Notes under the pieces: generated by a model
Database searches by the model: none
What the model was told of the DNA's origin: nothing
What the model saw: only the letters and a program-made list of their open reading frames with translations
Made by a program: the position numbers and the translations under genes
Shown: positions 54,703 to 64,000 of the stretch, piece by piece
Layout: each line of letters begins with the position of its first letter
How positions within the stretch are numbered: the first letter of the stretch is position 1
From: Gnetum montanum
Taxonomy: Eukaryota > Streptophyta > Gnetopsida > Gnetales > Gnetaceae
NCBI GenBank assembly: GCA_015680685.1
Contig: MNCI01008022.1
Location: 340,262-404,261 of the forward strand
Length of the DNA: 64,000 nucleotides
Direction of reading: 5' to 3'

Positions 54703-55411
54703 GATCATCCTTAGGTGCTACTTATGTTACTAAACTATCTTAGAATATATTAAAATATCATCTATGAACACTAATACAAACTGGTCCAAAAATGGCTAAA
54801 AAATTTGATTCATCCTACTCATAAAGGCAGATGGAGCATTAGTTAGACCAAAAGGCATAATAGTGAATTCATAATATTTATACCTTATTCAAAAGGTTAT
54901 TAATGTCTTCTTCTTTGATTCTTAGGTGGTAATATCGTGACTTTAAATTAATTTTTGAAAATACCTTTGCCTATTTGAGCTAATCAAAAAGGTCATCAAT
55001 CCTTGCAAGAGGATATTTATTCTTAATAATTACCTTGTTTAGTCGTCAATAATCAATGCATAGGAGTAAGGTTCCATCTTTCTTCTTGATGAATAGAACT
55101 AGTGCTCCCCATAGTGACACACTAGGCCTAATGAATCCCATCTTCAATAGTTCTTCAACTTGGGTTTTTAACTCATGCATCTCATCTAGTGACATTCTAT
55201 ATGGTGCCTTTGAAGTTGGAGCACTCCCTAGAAGAATTTCAATCCCAAACTCTACCTTTCTTTTTAGTGGCATACCTAGTAACTCATCAGTAAACACATC
55301 TTTGAATACATCTACAACTAGATAGTCCAATGGTATTTTCTCTTGTTGGCAATCATTATCACTATTATCTGCATACAATTTAATCAAAATTTTTTCTTTT
55401 GATGTTTGCAT
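54703..55411 (-). pseudogene. Chromovirus reverse transcriptase, N-terminal and palm part
   Basis: Minus strand. DVFTDELLGMPLKRKVEFGI, then PYRMSLDEMHELKTQVEELL, MGFIRPSVSLWGALVLFIKK, KDGTLLLCIDY, then the NKYPLARIDDLFD-like segment. In relatives a P-W-G-AP-VLFVKKKDGS pattern is standard. The catalytic YxDD part is too degenerate to read. Confidence 0.8.
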
Positions 55412-55549
55412 TTATTGCACCATTTTTTTTTATGTAGAAATAATGTTTCTTGAGAAATCCCAAGGTTGATAGAAAATTTTCTAGTTTATTTCTCCATTGT
55501 TTATTTCTATGTAGTTCTATCCACAATCAATTTTTGCCTTATTTTTCAC

Positions 55550-55870
55550 CAACTAGTCCATACCTAAAACCACATCATATGATCCCAAATTCATAACAAG
55601 GAAGTCCATAACATAAGGCTGATTCATGATTTTTATCTCACAATTAGGCATAAAACATTCTAAGGCTTTATGGTCACCTGAAGCTAATTCCACTTTTCCC
55701 ATATATGGTAAGAGATGAATTTTACTTCCTAATTTTAAGCTGGTTGGTGGCTGGAGATGTCTATCCTTTTTCATCAAGAGCTTATGTTTGTGCACATTGA
55801 GCCTAAAAATGGGCTCCTCCACATGTCCACCAATCCTTGCTCGGCACTCTAAGGGTTGATCCCTCACTTG
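55550..55870 (-). pseudogene. Chromovirus protease, C-terminal part
   Basis: Minus strand, open for 104 codons: LECFMPNCEIKIMNQPYVMD, FLVMNLGSYDVVLGMD. The GxYDVVLGMDWL motif marks the end of the retropepsin of chromoviruses. The D-S/T-G active-site segment is not recognisable. Confidence 0.7.
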
Positions 55871-55899
55871 GTATCATTCCCATCTGATTTCTTTCATTA

Positions 55900-56600
55900 A
55901 ATCCTTTTCCATCTAATCCTTGACTTCTTGGTACTTTAAATTACTGCCTGGGTTTTTGAGATACTGTGGTGGATTTCTCAAAATTCTTGCTATTAAATTT
56001 ATCCTTCCCTTGTGATTTTCCCATGCATTAGTTCCTTTTTGATTTGTTGATAGTAGTTCCTTCTTCCTAATGAATTCAACTTCCACAAGTTTAGCTTTAT
56101 CAAGAACTTCTGATAAAGTATCCAATTCAAACAAATTAACTTTTTCTTGAGTTAAGGAATGCAAGCCATTGATAAAGTTTTTGATTCTCATGTATTCTAT
56201 AATTTCTAGTGTATACATGATTAAATTAACAAACTCTCATTCATATTCAGCCACATTCTTGGACCCTTGCTGAACGTGCAAGTGTTTCCATCTTTTTTGT
56301 TCCACATGTGCTTTTGAAATATATCTTGTTCTGAAAAATTGTGCAAATTTATTCCATGCAACACCTTCATTATAGCTTTCTACTTTTTCAGTTATCCACC
56401 AATTGGTAGCATCACTTGTCAAAACATGAGTTGTGAGAAGAACTCCTTCTTTGACATTTGTATGTAACAATTCAAACAAATCATTCATCCTGAACAACTA
56501 GGATTTAGCTTGCTCTCTAGTTGAAACTCCATCAAATGATGGTAGCTTGTAGTTTAGAAATTCTTGCAACTTAACAACCCCATTATTCACATAATTTTGA
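55900..56600 (-). pseudogene. gag: Chromovirus Gag core
   Basis: Minus strand: TSDATNWWITEKVESYNEGV, WNKFAQFFRTRYI, HLHVQQGSKNVAEYE, then KNFINGLHSLTQEKVNLFEL and ARILRNPPQYL. The order A-x-x-WW...W..F...F...Y....F..L.QG..SV.EYE is that of the retrotransposon Gag domain. The zinc knuckle is not seen in the sequence that follows. Confidence 0.75.
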
Positions 56601-56978
56601 TACTGTCTTGCCTCATTTTCCTCATGATTTTGTATAGTTGGCTATATATTTTGCTATATAGTTGTAGTAAGCAAAGTGACAGAATGGGCAAGTGCTACAA
56701 TGGCCTCTTGCCAATGTTGAAGAGGCTTATTCTCGTGGTTTCTAGACTTGGCACCATGTTTATTCCTCATGTAAGTCTTCATTGCACCCCCTGTTCAAAG
56801 GCATGTACACACTTTGAATGTTATGCTTTAGTTGCCATGATAAAGTATTCCAAGTCAACACTAAAGACATTTCTTCCCAATTTAGGCATATGAAAGACAA
56901 ACCAACACCACATCAAACAATGCACAAATTCAGACTTCATAAGAGGTTTAAAGGAATGTAAGAGAAAGCTAGACCTAG

Positions 56979-56994
56979 CTCTATGATACCAAAA
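56979..56994 (-). promoter_or_regulatory. Chromovirus primer binding site
   Basis: Minus strand TTTTGGTATCATAGAG directly next to the LTR end ATTACA. Matches the tRNA-iMet type (TGGTATCAGAGC) with the small insert usual for these elements. Confidence 0.8.
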
Positions 56995-57576
56995 TGTAAT
57001 ACCCATTCCTAGGGAGCAAGAGCTAACACCCGAAGCTGCCAAAAAGAAAGCTAGTTGAAAGAAGAAAATGCATAGGTGGCTTTCTTTCTATAACAATCAA
57101 ACTGATATTAACATATAAAATGAAATCGACAGTACCAAAATCTAGCTCTGAAACAGATCAATCAATATTAATTTTAAGAATTAAGAGATAATTTTAAAAA
57201 GAAATTGTCCGTAAAATATCTATGCAAGATTCATCATATTTAAAAAATTTAAATTTTTTCATTCAACCTAAAAAGAAATATCTATTCAGGATCATTTATG
57301 CATTTGTAAACTAAAGAAGTGACCACAAAAGAAGATAAATTAATAATCTCAGATTTTCTCAATCACATAATAATATTTTATAACTTCTAGCAACACACAA
57401 AATAAGACCATCTAAATTTAACTCTTGTAATTATTTTACCATTAATCATTTAATCAAGAAATTCATATGTTCAATAGAAGTGAATAGATAGATCACAATC
57501 ATAACTTAACATCCTAGGCTTTCCCCCACTCCAACTTATAGAAAGATATCAAAATCAAACTTGAGAAGGTATAGAA
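56995..57576 (-). repeat. Chromovirus LTR copy 3 (5' LTR, truncated)
   Basis: TGTAATACCC on the plus strand, homologous to 46838 and 50243 for about 580 bp up to AACTTGAGAAGGTATAGAAA, then departs. The remaining 1.6 kb is absent. Confidence 0.8.
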
Positions 57577-57889
57577 AAAACATGTACTCCCTTGAAATTT
57601 AAACATAAAAAAACTTGTATTCCCTTGAAATTTTTGTATCTGCAATTATTATTATTTTCAATAAAATTTGTAGTTCATTTATTTGTGCAAGTTTATTTAT
57701 TTATTTATTTATTGTTTCTCTTGGTTAGATCTACAATTTTTCTTCAATTCTTTTACATTGTTTTACAATTTCTAAGTCCAAGGATGATCAGCAAAACCAT
57801 CTAGGGTGCCTTGCATCCTCTTTCTCAAGGACCCTTGGGATCCAAGTTTAAAATGTTTTCATTGGGAATTTTTAGTTTTCCAACATTGA
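57577..57889. other. Short AT-rich stretch
   Basis: Contains a local repeat of CCCTTGAAATTT (57589 and 57623) and TTTATTTATTTATTTATT (57694-57711). No gene. Confidence 0.5.
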
Positions 57890-58480
57890 ATTTTTATGGT
57901 GCAACACATATGACCCATGCTTGAAGGTGGTCCTCTAACAAATGGTCAAGATCTACAAAATTAACATTAATGATTAATTAATTATTTCTAACAAATCTAA
58001 CAAATGTTTACCAATTTTTCATTATTGAGTGATGTTGCTTGCAATATGGTAGCTAGTTCATCTCATGGTGGTAAGCCCAAGATGATGCACTATAGTGTCG
58101 CTAGTAAGAAACATGGACTTGGCATGGAATTCCTATGGATAGCTACATTGATCATTTTAATCATGCCTAAAACATAGGATCCATTACAACCATGATAAGG
58201 TAGGAGATGGAATAATGTTAGCAAAGCAACATGAAGATGGTCTGGACAGATTGCTACAAATAAGCCAAACTATTTAGGATATTTTAAAAATTGCTAAAAA
58301 TATCCCAGTGGCAAAATCTAAACTCATTACAAATAAAGGAAATTTGGTGCTTACAAAAACTCAATTACAACATGCAAAATTTGAATTTCAAGAGTTATAA
58401 TATGAACTAACCTAACTTTATGCTCAAATTCAAGATCTAGCTAGTTTCATAGCTCCAGAGTTTCTTAAAGAATGAAGAAG
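57890..58480 (+). mobile_element. Fragment of the element 1/2 family with accessory coiled-coil segment
   Basis: 57908-57935 (gacccatgcttgaaggtggt) matches the noncoding region of elements 1 and 2 (about 21381 and 15840). 58221-58476 reads HEDGLDRLLQISQ, then SKLITNKGNLVLTKTQLQHA, FEFQEL: the same segment as 18690-18870 of element 2 (HEDVLERLLQIGQ, LISTKGKLVLTK, AEVEMQKL). Three stops in about 85 codons. Confidence 0.7.
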
Positions 58481-59029
58481 TCAGAATGTATAAAGTCGAA
58501 TGATAAATTAACTATTGTAAATTAATAAAAGTTAAATTAAGGACAATACTTTTTTACCTTCGATACTAATAACCTCTATCGATTGAAAACTCTTTGTACT
58601 TCTATCTATGAAGATTCTTCGTAAAAATAAAAGGTAAAAGTTTATAAACTAAAATATTGATTCAAAGTATCTTAAATATCAATTAAAATATGACCATCAA
58701 TCCAATACATAAGCACATTATTTTAAGATATATAGGAAATACACAAAAGGAATATCCAAAAGTGATTTTTGTTTCTTAGGTTTTTGTTTTTTAAATTTCT
58801 ACAATCTTGCATTGGGGCCAATCTAAAAATAACCATACATAAATGAACATATATCACTTAAATATTTAAATCTTATTTTATGCATTACATTCACTTTCTA
58901 ATATAAGAGTCAGCTACTTTCAACCCCCTTAATTTTATGGTTTACAAGAAATTATAAAAATATCATATGACTTATTAATTAAAGAGTATGATTCAAAATA
59001 ATCATTTATAGAAGTATAATGTATTTTAA
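58481..59029. other. AT-rich stretch without recognised features
   Basis: No gene or repeat recognised. Confidence 0.4.
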
Positions 59030-59278
59030 CATTCTTGTTGTGGAAAGACATTAAAATACAAAGGTGAAATACTACAACATGAAACTCTTTTGAAAAAAAT
59101 AAAGGTTTAAAAAACTTTCAATGCTTTGTTTCCTAAATCTCCATGAAAGCTAATAGGTAGCAAACTAATGTAATCTTTCATATAAATTGTTCAAACTATA
59201 GTGCTTTATGGATGTGTCATGTGGGGCCTAGGTCTTAATCAAGAATCATGGAAAAAATTGAAAAACTTCAAAACCAGT
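59030..59278 (+). pseudogene. Non-LTR reverse transcriptase relic cut by element 6
   Basis: Plus strand, end part: VLYGCVMWGLGLNQESWKKL, then KNFKT, stopping exactly at the LTR start (59279). LLYG-C-E-x-W-G...ESW-K-x-I-E-x-x-Q is a typical segment after the RT palm of non-LTR elements (relatives of the type LLYGCEVWG). The preceding 59030-59190 is degenerate. The rest should lie after the 3' LTR of element 6, outside the window. Confidence 0.55.
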
Positions 59279-60148
59279 TGATGAATCATGTCTACTACTG
59301 CGTCGATGGGCATGCGTCGATGTAACCCCATTAATGTAGTCCTGTCAACACAACCTCATCAATGCATGGAAAGATGCATCAATGCAGATGTGTCGACGCA
59401 ATGTCATGTCAAGCCTATATAAATGTGCATACCCATCACATTTATGGCACATTATGTCATTAGTATAGTTGAGTTCTTACAATTTTCTTTCTCCAGAGCT
59501 AGAATATTTTTTGAATGCCCATAATATGAACTCAAGCAATTGTACAAATCTTTATTCAAGCATCTTGTACCTAAACACATGGATGTGACTGATAATAAAG
59601 ATGAGATTCTTGACATTCTTACATAGAATAGATTAACATCTATTACTTTCACTTTAATATTAATGCACTTTATATTATTTTTTTAATTAATTAATGCATT
59701 TAATAATAAACACATAAGAACAACTACTTCAAGCTTACCATTTAACACTTGTAATCCTAGTCGTGGCAATTTGGTACGCCCAATAATTAACACTTGGTAA
59801 CCCAATAGCATTGATATGAGTTCATGATGTGTACGGTAAGTAGGCCCAAATACTTATGTTAGGATAGTTAGCTTTAGAACCATTAGATAGCTAGATTAGT
59901 TAATTACCAACCATTCCCACACACTTAGATTAAATAAATATAAATAAATATCATATGCCTTAGCTCACACTTAACCATACCTACGAGCCTACACAACTGA
60001 GAGCTAAAAAGACAATGATCATATTTCCATAAGTCGCCATCTTTATCTATAGGCACACTTAAGAGCTAAGTCTATGGAATTCAACTCAACCACTAGTGCA
60101 CACTTGTGATTCATATGGTTGGACGTAGGGACTACTTGTCACTCATCA
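59279..60148 (+). repeat. Element 6 5' LTR
   Basis: 870 bp, TGATGAAT to ACTCATCA. The U3 has tgcgtcgatgggcatgcgtc, repeated GATGCATCAATGCA-like and TCGACGCA motifs instead of GATATC; TATATAAAT at 59416-59424; AATAAAGATGAG near 59594; paired TAATTAACACTTGGTAACCC motifs. Confidence 0.85.
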
Positions 60149-60166
60149 TTGGTGCCATTGCCAAAG
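60149..60166 (+). promoter_or_regulatory. Element 6 primer binding site
   Basis: TTGGTGCCATTGCCAAAG directly after the LTR. Confidence 0.7.
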
Positions 60167-60296
60167 ATTTAGTTTAGTTGAGTGTGCTAAGTAAGGAAAG
60201 ATAGTAATATCATACAAAGACATTGTAAAGATCATTCAATAAAAAAAATCATTAAGAACATAAGAGCAAAGCACACTATTTTTAGGAAGAACTAAC

Positions 60297-62235
60297 ATGG
60301 CTTCTTCTTGCAAGGATGAATCTCCACCACTTATAGGTGGAACCAATCACAGACAGGAGGTGCAAAGAACTTCCCAACAAATTTACATTGTTTAGACCCA
60401 TCCAGATCCTTACACTCCAAATTTCACCTTCATCTTACATTAGGATGAGCAAGTTCAATGGAGGGACATGGAAGGCAACATTGTGTTGCCTTCCACCTAA
60501 TCTATTCTTGTAATGTTGATGACCAATCTGATCAGGCTGAGCATTGCTAGACACAATGTAGAATATGAGGTCAAAGACCACATTTATATGGATTATCATC
60601 CCATTGATGCCCAATGGAGGAAGGATCGATAAATGGAAGTATGATATGAGGCTTCTACAGGTAAGAGGGTCCCAACCTAGTTATTCTTATAGCAACATAA
60701 ATAAGGTGAGGACTTCTTTTCAAGTCAAATTCCAATACACTAACTCTCCACCTTGCTTTAATGGGGAGATCCTTAACCAAAGGTTGCAATCAACCATTAA
60801 AAATATGGATGACAGGAAGAATGGTTCTCAAGATCAAAGGATCTCAAAAGATGATAGCCACAACCATTCACCCAAAGAAAGAATAATGACAAGCATAAAG
60901 AAAAAGATAAACAAAAGGATCAAGATAGGGATCAAAGAAGAGAATCTAGAAGGCATGGTTTTGGTGTTGATTCTATTTCTTCCTCATCCTCATCATTTTC
61001 CTTCTCTAACTCTGATAAGAGGTGCAAAGGCCGAGACAAAAAGAAGAGAAGCTAAGATCAAGATTGAGACGAATGGGCAAGATCCAAGTGATCGCATGTT
61101 CCACTGGGATAGCAGTGAATAAAGACAAGAATAGCACCAAGGGGAGGATCATCATAGAGAAAGAAGGCATAACAAAACTCACCATAGACATAGTGACCAT
61201 GACAAGGGCCACAAAGACTATTATGACTATGATGAACCCCTTCTAGCTATTAGAAATGTGTTAAATATTTCAGAGGTAGTTAGAATTCTAACTAGGCACT
61301 TGAAAGATAGTCACATCAAGAGGCTAGATATGAACAATATCCCCAGATTTGAGTGGTAATATAGCTCAGATCCATAGAACCATCTACAAGCCTTTCATGA
61401 TGCTTGTTCCTTGCAGAACATTGAAAATGAATGGCAAAAGCTAAAATTATTTCCAATAACACCCATTAAGGAAGATGAAAGTTGGTATCAGTACTTTGAA
61501 CTAGAATCTATCCATCGATAAAGTACAATGCTAAAGCTATTCAAAGACAAGTATCAAACCTACTTTAGAGTGTTCAACTTGCAAAAGTAGATCCAAGGAT
61601 GAAAATAAGGAAATCATGAGTCCTTGGATGTGGCCTTGGGTAGGTACTATTCTCTTTTTCACTAATGCCCAAGCCATGGATACTCCTGATAAGATCAATT
61701 GTACCATATCATAGATGGGCTCAGGACTAAAATAAGAAGAACTTTTTGGATCTATGCCCAAGGGAGATTTTCTATGCTAAGGATCCATCATATCTAAAAT
61801 CTAATTAATCATGTGACCAAAGAAGAAGGTGAACTTAACAAACGTGAAAGTGTAGAAGATAGGGACCCTCCATTCATAAGAGAGAGATACATTTCTATGA
61901 TAATGAGGAGGAGGCATCACTTGATGAAGTGGTGCAAAGGAAAATCTTTCTGGTACAAAAATCTATCACTGAAATAGCAACAACATTAGATAAGATGTGG
62001 GACTCCTTGAATGAGAAGTTCCAAATAGCTCTAAAGATTAAAAAGGAACGAAGAGACCAAGTGGGTAGTGATCACAAAAGAAGGAAGAAAAAGGATAGAG
62101 AACAGGAATATCACAAAAATAAGGGTAAAGATGCAACTATAGAGGAATTTGTAGATTTTTAAATAGAGGGATGATGGTTATGACATTTGCCAATACGAAC
62201 ATCCTAAGAAATGCTGAGCCATCTCAACGAGGTTG
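60297..62235 (+). pseudogene. gag: Element 6 Gag
   Basis: ATG at 60297 (MASSCKDESPPLIGG), 148 bp after the PBS. Then YTPNFTFILH*DEQVQWRDM; a basic Arg/Lys/Asp/Ser-rich segment (60870-61060: KHKEKDKQKDQDRDQRRESR, SSSSSSFSFSNSDKRCKGRD); the Gag core at about 61260-61800 (SHIKRLDMNNIPRFE, FHDACSLQNIENEWQKLKL); an acidic coiled segment (61929-62120, DKMWDSLNEKFQIAL); a decayed zinc knuckle around DICQYEHPKKC at about 62183-62214. Several stops and shifts. Confidence 0.8.
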
Positions 62236-62299
62236 CTTGAACCATCAATTGTCCAGAGAAGGTCATCTTACTATTCTCTACACAAAGAACATAGGTGCC

Positions 62300-63947
62300 C
62301 ACAAGGACAAATCCAAGCTCTCAAGAAGTTACAATCTCCATCCCTGGACAACAAGAATTCCCTAAGATCTCTGGGAATGCCACAACTTTCTTAGTACACT
62401 TAGAGGAAGGTGAGGGGGAAACTATCCTAGTGATGTAGCACCATGGGTAGGAGAAAACGATAGAAGTAATGGACAATAGGATGGTAGAGGTCTTAAACAC
62501 TCCTGCAGTAGCAATGCTAGACATTTCTACCTTGAAAGATGTGCAAGCTTCCATAAAAGCAAGAAGTAATAGACTGAGTGCAACCCAACACAAGGAGATG
62601 TTGGACCAACTATTGGGAGTTGTGCAACCACTTTCAAAGATCTTTGATCTTCTGAATGATATTATAGCAACCCATTTGAAGCTACTAGAGATGAAGGGTA
62701 AGTTAATCATCATTGACACCCAATTACAAGTAGCCACTCCTAACAAACATCGGATGGTTGCCGAAGTTGCAGAGTTATGGATGCGTCTCTCTGACTCCGC
62801 TACTCTCGACCAGAACCTTAGTAGAGATGAAGCTTTCTAACAACTTCAACAAAAATTAAGAGAGGCTAAGAATGCAAAGGAGATGACAGTATTTGATGCC
62901 TCCTTATTAGAAGCATTAGCCTTCAACACTGATAAGTACTTCACTCAAGTACGCAAGCAAAACTAGGTCCTCACCAAGGATATTCACCACTTGTGTAATG
63001 TCAAGGAATAAAAAGACAAAACGTTTAAATTCATCTTATAACAATAGGAGCAGCTAGCCAAGGTGAACCTTGACTTAAGGAGCTTGACAATGGAAAATAG
63101 AAATGTGTTCATGGAGGAAGTTTGGGTGTTTCACCAAAAGGTAGCTGCCTAGAAGAATGAGGCCCTAAAATTTGAAAAGGTTAAAAACCACTACAGGAAC
63201 CAAGTTAGGCTCCTCAAGGAGATAAATGAGAAAGAAATTCAAATGACCAAGATAAAGATGAATGAGGCTCTACAACAACTCCAACAAAGAGACGATGTAT
63301 GATAGTTGATCTTTGATAGTTTGAATGCATACACTAAAGCTGAGATCCACCTAAAGGAGTTGTAGATAGAAGAGATGATGGAATACATGGAGCTCACCAA
63401 CCTCTGATATGCAAACTTGATTATGCTTACTCTAGAGATGCCAAGTACAGAGCTAGAGAAATAGGTGGCTAGTTTGTAGCTCCTCTATGAGGCCAAATTC
63501 AAGCACCACAAAGAGACTAAACAAAACTTAGAGATAGCCAACATGGAGCTTGAAGTCCTTAGGAGTTGATTCACTGATCAATGATCGATTGCTAAGGACC
63601 TAGCCAATAGAATGAATGATTACCACAAGCTACAGAACCTTGTCAAGACGTTCGATATCAAATGGAAACAATTCACAACATGGTTTGTGAATGTTAAGGA
63701 GTTGTTCCCTATACTACTTTGCCTATGGGACATCCCCATACCAGCCCACATTGGCGAAGCTATGTGGACTACATACGATCCATGAAGTAAAGAAGAGAAA
63801 ATAAAAGCATTGCTGGATGCTTTTCAACTTCCTCCTGAAGCAGCAACCACAACAAGAAAACCTCAACTGTCATTGTCGCCACAAGCACCAAACCTTGGTG
63901 AAGGTCCTTCAGCACCCCAGGAACCTCCACCTCCTGGCATTGTTTGA
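62300..63947 (+). pseudogene. Element 6 accessory coiled-coil protein (N-terminally shortened)
   Basis: One frame from about 62338 to TGA at 63945-63947 without any frameshift, about 15 in-frame stops. It lines up with the second half of the accessory ORF of element 2: HKEMLDQLLGVVQPLSKIFD against HEDVLERLLQIGQ; EYMELTNL*YANLIML against EYMELANLRYANLAML; YEAKFKHHKET...LEIANMELEVLRS against YEAEFVECKKL...LEVANFELEVVKA; and at the end LLCLWDIPIPAHIGEAMWTT and KEEKIKALLDAF against LPYPWEVLTPSNIGTLAWTA and KEEKLQAILQCH, then a Pro tail. The N-terminal domain is absent. Mostly coiled coil; no membrane segment; function unknown. Confidence 0.75.
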
Positions 63948-64000
63948 ACTTCACACCATCTTTAGCAATCAGAGGGATCCTGGTATCAATTTTGTAAATG

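Larger units (their letters stand above)
52457..56994 (-). mobile_element. Tekay/Del-like chromovirus internal region (gag-pol)
   Basis: Minus strand between LTR copies 2 and 3. Order from the PBS: gag, protease, RT, RNase H, integrase, chromodomain. The PBS (TTTGGTATCATAGAGC, 56994 down) fits tRNA-iMet as in chromoviruses. Contains one assembly duplication (54418-54702). Confidence 0.85.
59279..64000 (+). mobile_element. Element 6: gag fused to accessory ORF, 3' end outside the window
   Basis: LTR, PBS, gag, then the accessory coiled-coil ORF immediately after the zinc knuckle. No protease, RT or integrase, and none of the noncoding, PPT-copy or splice modules seen in element 2. Target flank 59274-59278 is CCAGT, to be compared with the right flank beyond 64000. 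Confidence 0.8.

Noticed and set aside
62321-62746. 141-codon minus-strand ORF
   Set aside because: Antisense to the accessory ORF of element 6, which is supported by homology.
1-64000. CRISPR array, bacterial operons, tRNA or rRNA genes
   Set aside because: The repeats found are LTRs, a minisatellite and microsatellites; no cloverleaf or rRNA-like sequence was seen by eye, and the gene content is that of plant retroelements.

Overview
This is nuclear DNA of a plant, most likely a seed plant; the sequence alone does not give the species. The signs are Ty3/gypsy elements of the Tat/Athila kind and Tekay/Del-like chromoviruses, non-LTR retroelement remnants of plant type, and exons of an F-box/WD40-like plant gene split by introns. 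I found no intact cellular gene, rRNA, tRNA or CRISPR array. Single Ns at 148, 5617, 5791, 12778, 21006 and 54560 are contig joins. Four of them can be shown from the sequence to hide missing, inverted or doubly included sequence.

Layout. 1-2760: minus-strand non-LTR retroelement relics. 4945-6220: broken WD40 gene, partly duplicated by misassembly. 6292-12554 and 21007-23472: element 1, the only family member here with gag, protease, RT, RNase H and integrase, interrupted by element 2 (12555-21005). Element 2 has gag and a long accessory coiled-coil ORF but no pol. 23473-26391: minus-strand relative (element M). 28037-31921: unrelated non-autonomous LTR element (element L) on the minus strand, with one long uncharacterised ORF. 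33265-40332: element 3, complete from LTR to LTR with a 5-bp target duplication, carrying gag and protease only. 40338-46837: relics of non-LTR and gypsy elements and a 49-bp minisatellite. 46838-57576: three LTR copies and two internal regions of a Tekay/Del-like chromovirus on the minus strand. 57890-58480: fragment of the element 1 family. 59030-59278: non-LTR RT relic cut by the LTR of element 6. 59279-64000: element 6, with gag fused directly to the accessory ORF; its 3' end is outside the window.

How it fits together. Elements 1, 2, 3, 6 and M share LTR ends (TGATGA...TCATCA), a PBS of the type TGGTGCCGTTGCC, a conserved PPT region, a Gag with a shortened zinc knuckle (CX2CX3HX4C), and U3 promoters with dyads built on GATATC (or TCGATG in element 6) just upstream of a TATA box. 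Together they look like one autonomous lineage with several non-autonomous derivatives that kept different modules. The most interesting part is the accessory protein (about 930 codons, 17235-20020; related copies at 58221-58476 and 62469-63947). Immediately before its ATG lies a splice-acceptor-like module that is also conserved in elements 1 and 3, and upstream of that are a second polypurine-tract copy and, in element 2, a second GATATC/TATA promoter module. Every integrase copy in the window has lost the catalytic glutamate, and the RT of element 1 has FMEDF instead of FMDDF, so all the copies seen here are dead.
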